Below are positions 44,501 through 56,672 of a DNA stretch of 64,000 nucleotides, piece by piece. The stretch comes from Rhizophagus clarus (lineage: Eukaryota > Glomeromycota > Glomeromycetes > Glomerales > Glomeraceae). The stretch lies in assembly GCA_015698045.1 (NCBI GenBank), contig BLAL01000009.1, positions 62,001 to 126,000 on the forward strand. Direction: 5' to 3'. A program made the translations under genes and the position numbers. How positions within the stretch are numbered: the first letter of the stretch is position 1; each line of letters begins with the position of its first letter. The notes beneath the pieces are model-generated. The model had not been told where the DNA came from, ran no database searches, and worked only from the letters and a program-made list of their open reading frames with translations.

Positions 44501-47067
44501 AAGTGCTTACCAAAAAATTCATGGATAAGATTATGAATCAGTTCCTGTAAACATTTAAGAAAAAGCTACGACTCTCGATAACTACACTTAATGAAATCTT
44601 TTTTAATAAGATTTATAACATTAAAAACATTAGTGACAATCAAGATCAAGCCAAAATTACTAACATCTTGATTCAAATCAATGATGCTTCAGTTTTAGGT
44701 AAAATTACACATTTAAAGCTCAAGAACATTCAATACAAAGAATGGCTCCCCTCATCTTTATTGACCATACTTCTAGATAAGATTGTCAAAAAGTACAGGA
44801 ACAACTTCTTGATCGCATCACTCAACCTATTGAAAAATTACAACATTTCATTGATTAATAATTCGTCACATGATTGGCTGATCCCTGAAGGACAAATATC
44901 GTTATTTCAAGTATTAGAAGATGCATATTTCCACCATCTAATTTTTTTTAAGAAATATCAAATTTTATTTTTAGAATAAATCCTATCTGATGATGATCTC
45001 ATATTAAGTACTAATAAGATAAGAGACAAATTCAACATACCAAATATTTTAGCGCTCAAATGGTATCATAAAGTAATTATAACGTTGAATACAAATAAAG
45101 ATATATTATCGTCCATTAACCGCATTTATAACACCAACTATATTAACTGTCTGATCACAACTCAACAATTCTTCAGAGAAAGCGAAGCAGACAGAATACA
45201 CTTCAAAACCAATTCTACTTAACACAAATAATTATCCTAACTATTATGTAGGCACCTTGAAGAAGAACGTAGATTTTGATACAAACTTCTTTATGTTAGA
45301 ATATTATAATATCGATTTAGTAAATAACAAAAACAAATTAGAAATAAGTCGTTGTCAAGGGTGTAATAATACAACTTCAACCTACACACCCTTGTGCCCA
45401 AGAAGAGATCAATTACAAGAATCCTTCTGCAATATTGAATGTAATATTTCCAATACGTCCATTTTATATATGGACCAATACACGACTGTAACGAGGGACA
45501 AACATTGCCTCATTCCAATTGATCTCAACTCACACCTGCACTAAGTGATCAATTCAATATCATCCATGATTAATCTGCCGACAATTAGAAATACTAGAAC
45601 CAACATTATTTGTAAATCATATAATATAGATAAACAATTACTTCAACATTTCGAATTCAATTCTAAATTGGAAGCATTACATATTATTCAACAGCATCTT
45701 AAAGAAGAGGATACTTTATCCTTTTATACTGATGGCTCATTGATTAATGCTAATACCCAAGCTGCTTCAATGACCACTGGTTTTATACGTGTCTCTAACA
45801 CAAACAATATCACTCATTCGTTTACAACTACAATAGAAAATTGGCCTTCATCCCTTAGGGCTGAACTTTTTGCCATTTTATTATCACTTATCGTATCACC
45901 ATATGGATGTCGAGTAAATATTAATACTGACAGCCAAAATTCGATCAACATTATTCAACGCATTTATAACAATCCTATCTTCTCAATTAGAAATTACTTT
46001 CGTTTCCCTAATAATAATATAGTTATTAATAACATTGTCTCAATTATTAAAGCAAAAAATTTAACACTCCGATTTAATAAAGTTAAAGCACACAATAACA
46101 ATTATTTTAATGAGAGAATTAATCAGAAATGCAAAATCGTACACTACGACTCAACCCCTGCTCTCATGCTTAAACAACAATATTTCGATAATATTCAGTT
46201 TATACCACAATGGGTTCCATACCCATTGAACGAAAATTAAGGAAGTTTATTACAAATAGTTCTAACCTTAAAAATTATTTGTCCTTTTTACATTTACCAC
46301 AAAATTACAAATACAAAAACGTCATTGATTGGGATCTTACATTGTGGATATTGTGCAATAATGGCAAAAAATCAGAGATTAACTTCGAACAACATCGTAA
46401 AATGATTTTTAAATACAAACTATTATTAGAACAATTAGCTGTTCTAGAAAAAACTAAGCGTCAATATTATGATATATATCAAGACTCTGATTGTCCTTTA
46501 TGCGCTAAAGAAAAAGAAACTTTTACCTATATTTGATTATGTCCATACCAAACAGAAGCTTTCAGTCAATTATATAATAATTTTAAAAATATGTTGATTT
46601 TTGGGATTTTAGATTCAACAACTAATATCTCCGCTTAACAATTAAGTGATCAATTTGATCTTTTACTATTTACAAAAAGTTTTCACGCTAGCAATATCAC
46701 ATTCTTAAATATTATTAAAGGATTTGTTCCTACAACATTAGTAGAATGGCTGCAGAAGTATACTACTGCAACCCAACGTCGTAATCTCTTAATTAAAGCT
46801 TTTGATAAATTGTATGAAGATTCCCTAGAACTTTGAAAATCACGATGTGAAGCATTTGCTTTAATTGAACACATGTGTGGTATTACACAACATATGAAAC
46901 GTTCTATTTCATATAATACGAAATACAAAGAATCTTTTACTTCTTATTATAATATTAATTCTCTTTTTGATTTTTCTTCTTTTAATATAGAATATATAAA
47001 ATATATAAATTTATTGATTAGATATAACGTAGTATACATAGATTTATTTACATTTAATGTTCCATAA
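41527..47067 (+). pseudogene. LINE ORF2: endonuclease, reverse transcriptase, RNase H (decayed)
   Basis: About 1,850 codons. EN (41630-42390): RIATLNIQSIN, ILGLTKINI, MEDFNTKWNE, KTDHRMI; the usual Glu in GLTE and Gly in GDFN are replaced by K and E, each a G-to-A step. RT (43290-44370): GPSGISYKML, WKKATIYPIPKP, LSQDLGKAYD, GIDQGEVISPLL, and the active site AYMDDTQWLA. A Cys-rich region follows (CQGCNN...CPRR...CNIECN, 45350-45440). RNase H (45700-46130): FYTDGSLI, LRAELFAILLSL, INTDSQNSI, NKVKAHNN. C-terminal zinc motif SDCPLCAKEKETFTYI. The frame is shared across most of the length and is broken by about twelve stops, at several of which the family would have Trp or Gln, plus frame changes near 45222 and near 46220. 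Confidence 0.85.
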
Positions 47068-47403
47068 TGTTTGGTATTACTTTTTCTTAACCGATTATCA
47101 CACTTCTAGTTTACTAGCTAGGCATTTAGTTATAAATTCTTTCATCTTTTGGGGGGTTGTGGGATAGGTTGTTACAATTTTCTCCCTTAATAAAAAATTG
47201 GGATTAGTAATCCAGCAGGGTCTACTTGATTCGTCAAGCGCTGGTATTATAGTTTAGCTAGTTCAGTTCTGTAATGGGTTATAGTTCTATAGTAAAAACT
47301 TTACCACTGACTCACTCCATTTGGAGTATTTAATGTAATCTCTTCATATTTTATGTTAACTTGTCAATAAAAATAAAAATAAAAATAAAAATAAAAATAA
47401 AAA
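47068..47403 (+). other. LINE 3' UTR and tail
   Basis: GC-richer 3' UTR (GGGGGGTTGTGGGATAGGTTG, AATCCAGCAGGGTCTACTTG) closing with about seven TAAAAA units. No gene. Confidence 0.7.
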
Positions 47404-47819
47404 TGATTACATAATCATGTCATACAATGCTAATGATTTACCTTGAATTTAATGAAATTTAACCGTAATTTACTGGAAATTTGATAATGATTTGCATATA
47501 AAATTTAATATTAATTTACTTGAAGTTTAAATGAAATTTAATGATAATTTAATTGAAATTTAATAATGTAAATTTATAAATTAAGTTTTCATACATGATT
47601 TATCTTGTACATTCTGTCATTTTCAGCTGTAAATTAAATTTAACTGAAATTTCATAATCACATGTCAAACTTGTCAAAAATGAACAAGTATATTAGCAAT
47701 TTACAGGTTATAAACTCTGTGTACATCATATTATTTTGACCTGTGTATCTTGCATCATGGTTGCCAAATGATATTATAAAATTCATTAATAAGAATATAG
47801 TAGCAATTGTAAATGTAGC
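47404..47819. other. AT-rich stretch with AATGAAATTTAATGATAATTT repeats
   Basis: Direct repeats of TGAAATTTAAT at 47440-47580. No gene. It may belong to the 3' end of the minus-strand LINE. Confidence 0.4.
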
Positions 47820-48662
47820 TTTTTCTGATTTGATAATATCCTTGAATTCTTTATATTTTTTTTTTGAAAAAAAGTTTCTTAGCGTCAGATTAAAACCAAT
47901 TGTATGAGTAAAGAAATTGCTATTCCATAATAGTAGTTATTATATATTTTTGTGATCTATCTGAAATTCCTTTATTAATCATTTATCTTTGAGTTGCTGA
48001 CAATAGATTATATGATCATCATCTTCATTTTCTTTCAAACACAACCTGCATTTATATCTCCATATAGATTATGCCTTCTTTTTTTCATAATTTCCAGAGG
48101 TTGTAACAGGTTATTTGTAAATTTTAAATCTTTATAAATCTATTATTTACCAATAATATTGTGCAATTAAATCCTGTATTTTTTTTGAATACTGCCTATG
48201 TAACTTTTTCTTCTATTATTTGGGTTGTATCTTAAAATATTGTTCTATGTATACGATTCAAAGACCATGCTGCATCTAATGCAAACTCACATAAGTTGTC
48301 TATAAATTTTCTGATATTTCTATCAACTCTTTTGTCATCCCAATATAAATCATATTTTAAATTTTTTTGTTGAGAATCATTAATTGTGATACAAGTTAGT
48401 TTTTCTGTACTATTCTTGTCTACTCTATCTGCTTCTTCATTATCTTTAATTCCTAAATGATCTTTAACTTTTACTAGTTTAATTTTTAAATACTTGTTAT
48501 CAATAAGATTGATTATACTGCTAATTATACTATAATTATTGCTTTTGTATCATATTCATACTTTGTTTTTTCCATTTGCTAAATTTGTCCTTGTATAATT
48601 GATACTGTCAATTGCAGCTTGAGAATCTGTAAAAATGTTTGCTATTTGTCCTGTTTGTAATA

Positions 48663-51600
48663 CAGTCAGACCTCCATACAATCACCTCCTATATAATAAC
48701 ACCTCTTTATAAGCATCCAATTTTGCAAAACCAATTTAAACACTCATATGGGCTGATTTGATCACCTTTAATTAAAATATTGATTTTGTTACATTTTTAT
48801 TATACAAAATACTATACAATATATAGTAAATTGAGGGTGAGTATTAAAAAATTTTATTTAATGTTATTATACTATAATTTGGTGAATATTTCTTTTAAAT
48901 TAATATAAATCTTAGTATTTACTATATATGTTAAAAATTCGTATCTCAACTTTAAACGTAAATATCTCCAGATCCAATGATCCAATCGGCAAGCTCTTTT
49001 TTCGCTCATATAGTCCAGATCAAGAGCTTTCCAAAGAGCCTAAATTTTTAAAAAACGGATCAGTGGATCCCAAGATATTTGCATTTAAACATGTTAAAAA
49101 ATTCATACCTCAACTTTAAACGTAAATATCTCCAGATCTAATGATCCAATCGGCAAGCTCTTTTTTCGTCTATAAAGTCCAGAACAAGAGCTTTCCAACA
49201 AGCCTAAAATTATAGAAAACGGATTAGTGAATCTTGATATATTTGCGTTTAAAGATAGTAATACAAACTCTGACATAAAATAATTATTTTATTGTTTAAA
49301 AATATCTATTATAATACCATCTTTTATATGATGTTTTTATTACACTTTCATAAATATTTATAGCTACTAAGACTATATAAATTTTTATTTTACTTTATAT
49401 TTTATTAAAATATACTTACTTTTTAATAATATATGTTAAAAATTCCATATATATGAGAAATGGGTTTTTTATTAGTGAAATGGGTTTTTCTACATTTCTT
49501 TTACATTTAATAATTTAAGTTTTGCAAATGTAAATTTTTGTTCAACTTATTATTTAATCAAATGATTATCAATCAGATGATTTTTTGGTATTACAAAATA
49601 ATTTTGAGTAACAAAAACTGTGAAAATCAATTTAATAATTCTTTTTAATGCAGAGTGAACAAATCAGCCCATATGTATTAAATTACCTCTATATAATAAC
49701 AAATTGGATATAATCACTATTACCATGTTATTCTGAACATAATTATAATCTTAATTAATAACCAAACCTCCACATAATCACTTGATTTCCTTAAATGTGC
49801 ATATGATTAACATTAAATATATTAGGTTAGTAAATGCACATATGATCGATATAACACATCATCTTTATCATATATAAACTGCAGTTTTCGCAGCTTCTGC
49901 AGTGATAGATAATCATCATCTCTTTTTTACTATGCCACCTATTCGACCAAAATAATAACGTTCAGCTATTAATAATGACCTAAAATGCTAAATTTGTGAG
50001 TGGTCAAAAGCTAACAAAAATAAAACACACCAGAAAATCGCCAGTAAATTTAATGAAAAACACTCAAATATCAATATTAAGAGGAGTACTGTAACGAAAA
50101 TTTTGCAGCAAAAGGGTAAATAGAAAGCTGTTACTAATACTGAAGATTCCGCTCAAACATTTAGGCATAAGAAAGTAAAGTTTCCAATACTTGATCATGC
50201 TATGAGTTTATGGGTAGAAAATGTAACAGCTGATGGTGCTATTTTAACAGATTTATTAATTAAGGAGAAGGCAAGAATTTTTGCCAAAGTATTTAATATT
50301 CAGGAAAATGAACTGGTTTTTTTCAATGGATGGTTACAAAAATTTAAAAAGCGTAACAATATTCGCAGATTTTGTATACATGGAGAATTAGGAAGTGTGC
50401 CGCTAGCATCTCTTTCAGAGGAATGTGCAAAGTTACATCAACTTTTAAGCCGCTTTACACTTGACCAAATTTATAATATTGATGAAACAGTAAACAAGAT
50501 TAATTAAAAATATTATTACTAATTATGGCATCTAGATATCCAAAATAATTTAATATTAAATAATTAATCAAAGGATCTTTATTATCAGATGGCACCAAAT
50601 CAGACTCTTTCAAGCACACCAGTACGTGACCAGAAAAAAAATAAGATACGAGTTACAATTCTCCTTAGTGTTAATGCTACTGGAACTCATAAACTCAAGC
50701 CATGGGTAATTGGGAATTCGAAGCACCCAAGACCTCTTTCAAAAATTAACTTGGAACGTCTTTCAGTCTATTATCACAGAAATCCCAAAGCATGGATGAA
50801 CTCTATAATTTTTGAAGAAGTTCTTCAAGAAATAGATAATTATTTTAAAGCACAAAATAAAAAAATCCTATTATTAATAGATAATGCCCCATCACATTTT
50901 GACCCACATTTTTTTCAAGATGATGATGATAAAAACAATGAATCCCTATCAACATCTGGTATTTTTTTCTTTACTTTATTGTAATGCACATATCAGTATG
51001 TAATATTAATTTATATTAATCAAATTTTTTAATAAAGAAAATCATAGTAGAAGTGGCAGAAGTCATGGTGGCAGAGGTTGTGGTGGTAGAGGTCATGGTC
51101 GTGGTGGTAGATCAGGTGGTAGATCAGGCAAAAATCAACCTGATATTTTCCAACTTCGGCTAACTCATGTTAAAGTAGCCTTTTTGTTTCCTAATATAAC
51201 AAGCCACCTCCAGCCACTTGACGCTAGAATTATTGCAAGTTTTAAGAATTATTATAAGAGGAATTATTGCTGTCACGTATTGGAGCTTTTTGAGGATGAT
51301 AAAGATATTAACAAAGAAAAAATTAGTGTTAAAGAAGCTATTAATTATGTATCAGATGCATAGAATCATGTAACTGAAGAAACAATTTGGAACTGTTGGA
51401 AGAAGACTGGAATTTTGCCTTCATCAACTAATGAAGATATGGATAATGCATCACAAGTTCAACAAAAAATAGTTGATGATAAAGTAGCAGATCTTAATCA
51501 AATGATTGGAGAATTAAATATGGGTGATTTTTATACTTTTTCATTAGCAGATGCGCTAAATAATTTTTTTAATGATTTAGAAGAAAAAATTCTAACTGAA

Positions 51601-52164
51601 GCTATTCTAAGTTATCATGATATCATAAAGTTAATTCAGAAGGAGATATATGAAAATAAAAAAATTAATAATGATAACAATGATTCTAAAGAGCCAGCAC
51701 TAGTTTCTTTGGATAGTGCAATGAAATCCTTACAGAATTGGATGAGTTTTTTTAAACAACAACAAATAAGTGAATTCAGAGTAGAAAATATGGAGATTTT
51801 CAAGAGATACTTAAATTTAGTTAAGCAACTTGAAAGAAAATCTCGAAAGCAGGTTTCAATTACTAATTTTTTTTAGTATTTTTCAAACGCATAATAATAT
51901 TAATATAATGATATTTTAGTATAATAATACAATAACATTTAGTATGATAATATAATAGCATTTAATAATGTAAATAATTTTTTTTTTTACTTTTAATAAA
52001 TAATAATACAATTTGCATTTTAAATAAAATAAACTTTATATAATCACTTCACATGATTTTTAATATAATAGTGATTGTAAAGAGGTTACTTTTCTACAAT
52101 AACATCTTTATTTAATCACCAATTTTGGTAGAACTAAAGAGGTGATTATATGAAGGTCTGACTG
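48663..52164 (+). mobile_element. pogo/Tigger-like DNA transposon, 3.5 kb
   Basis: Terminal inverted repeats CAGTCAGACCTCCATACAAT and, complemented, CAGTCAGACCTTCATATAAT, continuing with CACCTC; TA flanks both ends (48661-48662 and 52165-52166). Removing it with one TA restores ATG-TTA-GTA-TTA-CAA-ACA-GGA in the RNase H of the host LINE. The element also has an internal direct repeat at 48928-49100 and 49093-49260 (CTCAACTTTAAACGTAAATA). Confidence 0.9.
49932..51876 (+). pseudogene. pogo/Tigger-like transposase with an Arg/Gly-rich insert
   Basis: Three exons (49932-50489, 50574-50958 and 51038-51876) join in phase to 593 codons. The N-terminal Psq-type helix-turn-helix (KTHQKIASKFNEKHSNINIK) is followed by a CENP-B-like second domain (NGWLQKFKKRNNIRRFCIHG). 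DDE core: IYNIDET (first Asp), MAPNQTLSSTPVRDQKKNK, LLLIDNAPSH (second Asp) and NITSHLQPLDARIIASFK (third Asp). Between the last two an Arg/Gly/Ser-rich stretch (GGRGCGGRGHGRGGRSGG) is inserted. Five in-frame stops (two adjacent near 49950, then near 49992 and 50119, and at 51361) are all explained by CAA-to-TAA or TGG-to-TAG. Inactive. Confidence 0.85.
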
Positions 52165-52400
52165 TACTAACATAACTGATAATATGGCTCCTAATTTTGC
52201 ACGTATAGATGATGATCAGTCTTTAATTGAACTATTGCATTTCACTATTACTTCATCTTTGTTGTTAAGTATTACCTAACCTGTACCTATATGTTTTGTA
52301 AAGGTGTTCAGTTCTATATTAAAATGGCTTGTTAATGAACTATCTGTATATATGTTGATTATGTTAGATGGGTTGAATATTAATCTTAAGTTATGTAGTA

Positions 52401-53054
52401 CAGTCAACTCTCTTTATAGTTACACATTTAGGACAGTCTATATTTGGTGACTATGATGAGATGTGATTATAAGCAATAAAATCTTATAATTAAATCAGTA
52501 ATTTTAGCTAGAATTATAAATTGTAATAATTTTAGTTAAATATTTACATCATAGTAATTTCTCAGTCAATATTAATCCAATCATTATAAAATTATTACCA
52601 TTGGCTTTTTCTCAATGAGACGAGTCTAATGAGCCTAAGATCATTAAAATCTGATCACTAGAACCCCATAATAATTAAAATACAGTCAAAATATTTAATG
52701 TTATGCAAATTTTACATGTATAAAATGCTGATTTGATCTTTAAAATTGAATTTCTCAGTCAATATTAATCCAATCATTATGAAATTACTATCATCTGATT
52801 CCTTTTAATAGATGAACCTAATGAGCTAAAGATCATTGAAATCTGATCATTAGATCATAAAATAATTATATTTTAATAAATATCTTTTTAAATCACATAT
52901 ATATAAAATTTTTAAAAAAAGATATGATAGTGACTATAGGTAGTTTGTGACTATAAACGATAGTTTTTATATATGAAAATTTGGGACACTCAACTAAGGT
53001 GACTATATAGGATAATGTAACTATAACAGAGGTGACTATAAAGGGAGTTGACTG
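52401..53054. mobile_element. TA-MITE, 654 bp, pogo-like ends
   Basis: Ends CAGTCAACTCTCTTTATAGT and, complemented, CAGTCAACTCCCTTTATAGT, with TA on both sides (52399-52400 and 53055-53056). The interior holds a 130-base duplication (TTTCTCAGTCAATATTAATC at about 52558 and 52752). No coding capacity. Inserted in the minus-strand LINE. Confidence 0.85.
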
Positions 53055-53158
53055 TAATGCTATGTATTATGTTGTTGATTCTTTATCTGATAATGTATTT
53101 TGAATAAGTGCTATATCATAATCATATATTTGTATGAGGTTAGGTGTATGCTTTAAAC

Positions 53159-53300
53159 CAGTGATATGCACTTGGAAGATTGGAAGCACTCTTAAAAGCA
53201 TTTTTGAAAAGTTTGGAAGCATAATTCCTTAATAAATTCATTTGGATTGGAAGTTTCCAATCGAATTTTATTTCATTGGAAGCATAAAATGCATATCACT
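53159..53300. mobile_element. hAT-MITE, 142 bp
   Basis: Ends CAGTGATATGCACTTGG and, complemented, CAGTGATATGCATTTTATG, with GGAAG-rich inside. CTTTAAAC is duplicated exactly on both sides (53151-53158 and 53301-53308), an 8-bp hAT-type target. Confidence 0.9.
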
Positions 53301-53872
53301 GCTTTAAACTGTGTTGGCTTTCTGGGTGGTGTTTAATTTCTAAGATATCTTTAATGATTTTGGTATCTGGTGTGTTTTTGCAACTAGAAATTCTGTTTAT
53401 ACAATTCAGATTTAAACAATTCTTATTAAAGTAACAGTTGCAATTTTCTTTGTTAATTCTTTTATCATTAAGCAGGTAGCCATTATAACATTGTATAGTT
53501 TTATACATTATTTCATTATTATCTTTCTGTGTGTTGTTAATCATGACCCAGTATTTTATTATGTATTTTCTTGTTATGTGTTTCTTGTTAATTTGCCCCA
53601 ATATTAAATTATGATCTTGGTAAATCCACACAAATTCTCTTTTTCTGTTATCTGTAGATAAAATTTTTTTAGCCATTTTAAAAGCTTGCATATTTGCAAA
53701 AGTTTCTCTTTCTGTTTCTGGCATACTTTTTAAGGTCAAGAGCTTCGCGTCTACCTTACAAAGGTCTTTTAGTTAAAATGAATATTGTATAAGCCTTGAT
53801 AATGTAATGAACCATTTTAGAGTTCTTCCTTTTGCCAGTCTTTTATTGATATTACATATTTTGCTACTAAAA

Positions 53873-55337
53873 CTCCGCATGAGCTGAGCCAGCTCACAAG
53901 CTGGTTTAAGCTTTTCAAGCTAAGTCAAGTTAAGCTATAACTAAATTAGTTTAGTGGCTCGCAAGCCAGCTTGAAAAAGCTCAAGCCAGTATTAGGCTCT
54001 GTTTGATAGAGCTGAGCTGGTAATAGGCTTGAATTGAAAAACTCAAGCTAGCTCGTGAGTCAAATCAAGTTTTCATACAAAAATGTTTTTAAATATTTTA
54101 TAATAATTTAATAAAAAATAATAAAAAATAATAAAATATTTTAAAATTATATTTTAATAATTAAATTTATTTATTTATTTATTTATTTGTTTATTAGAAA
54201 CAACAGTTGCAAATCTAATATGCTCATAACATGTCCAAAACAAACATCAGACAGTAATGATAACATTCCTTTTAGCGAATATTTTCACAAAGTATCATTT
54301 GAGTGCATCAATAACAATCCCAAATAACCTAACTAAATTTGACTATTATCAATTTCTTCAGTTTTATTGTACATTAGGATTGAATCCATCTGCATGGATA
54401 AGACTACCTGTATTTTTGTTCAGCAGCCCTATAAAAAAAAAAATAGAAACATTAGCAACATTTCTTAAAAAAAGACCTTTTTTCCAGCAGTCTGGACATG
54501 TTTTTCTTTTGGCAACACTACAAAAAAAAAATAAATTAGTAAATTTATTAAAATAAAAAACAACAAAAAACCTATTCCTAAACCTTTCTTTACCTCAATT
54601 TTAAAGTCTGATCATATTTTTTCATCTAGCAATACTACAAAAAGGAAAAAAAATAAATTAGTAAATTTATTAAAATAAAAAATAATGAAAAATCTTTCTT
54701 CTAGCATTTCCTTATCTTAATTTTAAAGTCTGGTCATGTTTTTCATCTGGCAACACTATAAAAAGAAAAAAAAATAAATTAGTAAATTTATTAAAATAAA
54801 AAATAACGAAAAATCTTTCTCCAAGCACTCCCTTATCTTAATTTCAAAGTTTAATTATATTTTTCATTTGGAAATACTACAAAAAAAAAAAAATAAAATA
54901 AAATAATAAAATTTATTAAGAAAAAAAAATGAAAATGATATAAAAAAAAATAAAAATAAAAAATAAACTCCAGTCCCCTTACCTTAATTTAAAATTTTTT
55001 TTTATTCGAAAAGAAAAAAAAGATCATCAGATGATTTGTATTACACAATCTGATAATCTAATTTTTCATTACAGATAATTGCAAATTGCAAATTACAGAT
55101 ATTTGGATTAAAATCTGCATTTTTATGGTTTAATAAAAAACGTTAATAAAGTTCAAGCCAGCTTGAATCAGCTCAAATCCAGCTTAGCTCAAGCTAGAAT
55201 TTTCATGGCTTGGCTTAGCTTGAATGAGCTGAGTCAAGATTTTTTGTGTCTTGGCTCATTTTAGGCTTGACTTGATGCAGATTTTTTGAGTCAAGCATAG
55301 TCAGACCATAGCTCAGCTTAAGCCAGCTCATGTGGAG
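53873..55337. mobile_element. hAT-like non-autonomous element, 1.47 kb, enclosing pseudo-exon array 3
   Basis: Ends CTCCGCATGAGCTGAGCCAG and, complemented, CTCCACATGAGCTGGCTTAA. The first and last 200 bases are full of AGCTCAAGCCAGCTT-type direct and inverted repeats. Flanks TACTAAAA and TACTAATA match at 7 of 8 bases, consistent with an 8-bp duplication. The middle is array 3. It abuts the truncated minus-strand LINE. Confidence 0.75.
54430..55015 (-). repeat. Pseudo-exon tandem array 3
   Basis: Four to five units of about 112 bases. On the minus strand each has AATAAATTTACTAATTTATT (a palindrome around a TACTAAT core), a T-run ending TTTTTGTAG, then an 'exon' of about 42 bases (TATTGCTAGATGAAAAA..., ...GACTTTAAAATTRAG), then GTAAAG/GTAAGG in some copies and ATAAGG in others. 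No conserved frame. Confidence 0.75.
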
Positions 55338-55408
55338 TACTAATAATATCTGAGGTATGATATTTTTTTTAATATTTACTTTAATATATATTGTATATAT
55401 ATGTTATA

Positions 55409-55867
55409 CAGTCAACCCTCTATAATTGCACCTTTTTGCTTGATCTGAATTTGAAACTTAATGCTAATTGTACATTCTTTATATTCTATTATTTCTATAT
55501 ATACAATTATTTTCCAGAATGATCTTATTGATATTTTCCATCATAATTGCATACATATAACTTGCATGGTATTTTTTTATTAATTGCCTTAAAATTCTGG
55601 TATTTTCTACTAATTGGTAGCATAAAGTTTTGGAATTCTGATGTTTTTTTATTAATTAGCAAAGTAATACCTTGAAGTTCTGACATTTTTCTATTAATTA
55701 ACAGCATAATACTTTAGAATTCTGGCATTTTTCTACTAAAGATCATATATTATACATGGTAAGGAAATATGTCCTGCATTATATAGTAATTCTATAATTG
55801 TACACATTCTTTTAATTGCATGCTTTAGTTTGATCCCAAGGGATGTGTAATTATGAAGGGTTAACTG
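55409..55867. mobile_element. TA-MITE, 459 bp
   Basis: Ends CAGTCAACCCTCTATAATTG and, complemented, CAGTTAACCCTTCATAATTA, with TA on both sides (55407-55408 and 55868-55869). The interior has direct copies of AGTTCTGACATTTTTCTATT near 55580-55740. Non-coding. Confidence 0.82.
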
Positions 55868-55869
55868 TA

Positions 55870-56672
55870 ATTATAAAATTTATAGAAAATTATTATAAAA
55901 AAAATATCTTAAAAATCTATCAGAATAATTGTATTATAATTTTAAAGTTTTATTATTAAAGAATATAAAATAGACCATTAAAATAGTATAAATAATGATA
56001 ATATTATAAATGGTCAAATGAGAAATAATTAATTATAATAAAATTAAATTTTGATCATATTGATCATATTGAAAAATACTTTGAAAAAGTATTAAACTGG
56101 AAAAATGAAAAATTTGTTTTTCAGAACTAATCATATATGGGAATTACTTGAAAAGGCAACTTTTCTAATTGATAATAATTGGATAAGAAAGTAGCTATGT
56201 CGGTCTAATAAATCATGTGGTCATAAAAGATTGGTTGAAAATATGCCACGTTAGTGTCACAATGTTGGCTGATATAGCATAGACCATAAAGACTTAGGCT
56301 GAACGATAAATTATTGATTATGCAATATTGATTATGCAAGACACCATACCAAAAAATCAAATAATAATCACAATTTTTATCGTCTCGGCAACAAAAAGGT
56401 GCTTATTTTCATTTTCGGAGTAGTTATTAGTAGTTTTTTAATCACGAATTTTATGCAAAATATGATGTGATATGGACAAAAAACTAGTTTACAAGCTTTT
56501 TATTCCGGTTTTTTTATTAACAAAAAGAATAAATAAATAAAAAATAATTTTTGACAGAAAGTAATAACAAAATAAAAAAAAAAAAAAAAAAAAAATTATA
56601 TATGTACAGATCAATATATTAAATATATTTGGTATAAGAAACTTGATTATTTTGCAGTAATAACGTTAAAAA
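55870..56672. other. Gene-free stretch, 3' flank of the phosphoribosyltransferase-like gene
   Basis: AT-rich, with a direct ATTGATTATGCAA repeat near 56310-56335 and a poly-A run at 56575-56595. No gene recognised. Confidence 0.5.

Larger units (their letters stand above)
37300..47403 (+). mobile_element. LINE-1 of the window: EN-RT-RNase H non-LTR retrotransposon, split by a hAT element
   Basis: From about 37300 to a (TAAAAA)n tail at 47367-47403. ORF1-like sequence lies at 37320-37744 and 40637-41490, ORF2 at 41527-47067, then a 3' UTR with TCTTTTGGGGGGTTGTGGGA. The hAT element at 37745-40632 sits within ORF1. Without it the LINE is about 7.2 kb. The 5' end is unclear and probably truncated or overwritten by the TCTGCAG-type element. 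Domain order (endonuclease, reverse transcriptase, RNase H, Cys-rich) places it among the I/Tad-like groups. Inactive: a dozen stops and about two frame changes. Confidence 0.85.
47820..53864 (-). mobile_element. LINE-2 of the window: minus-strand non-LTR retrotransposon remnant split by three insertions
   Basis: On the minus strand a decayed ORF2 C-terminal part runs from about 53740 to 47900. 53301-53739 encodes ETERETFANMQAFKMAKKIL, then NCNCYFNKNCLNLNC (Cys-rich). The RNase H starts INIYTDSSLTSHF (52167-52398), continues SSSIRAKLGAILSVMLV, jumps across the pogo element and resumes LQTGQIANIFTDSQAAIDSI and KLVKVKDHLGIKDNEEADRV (48660-48200). Several stops. Insertions: pogo (48663-52164), a TA-MITE (52401-53054) and a hAT-MITE (53159-53300). 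Endonuclease and RT are absent, so it was 5'-truncated or later cut at about 53865, where the next element begins. Confidence 0.8.
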
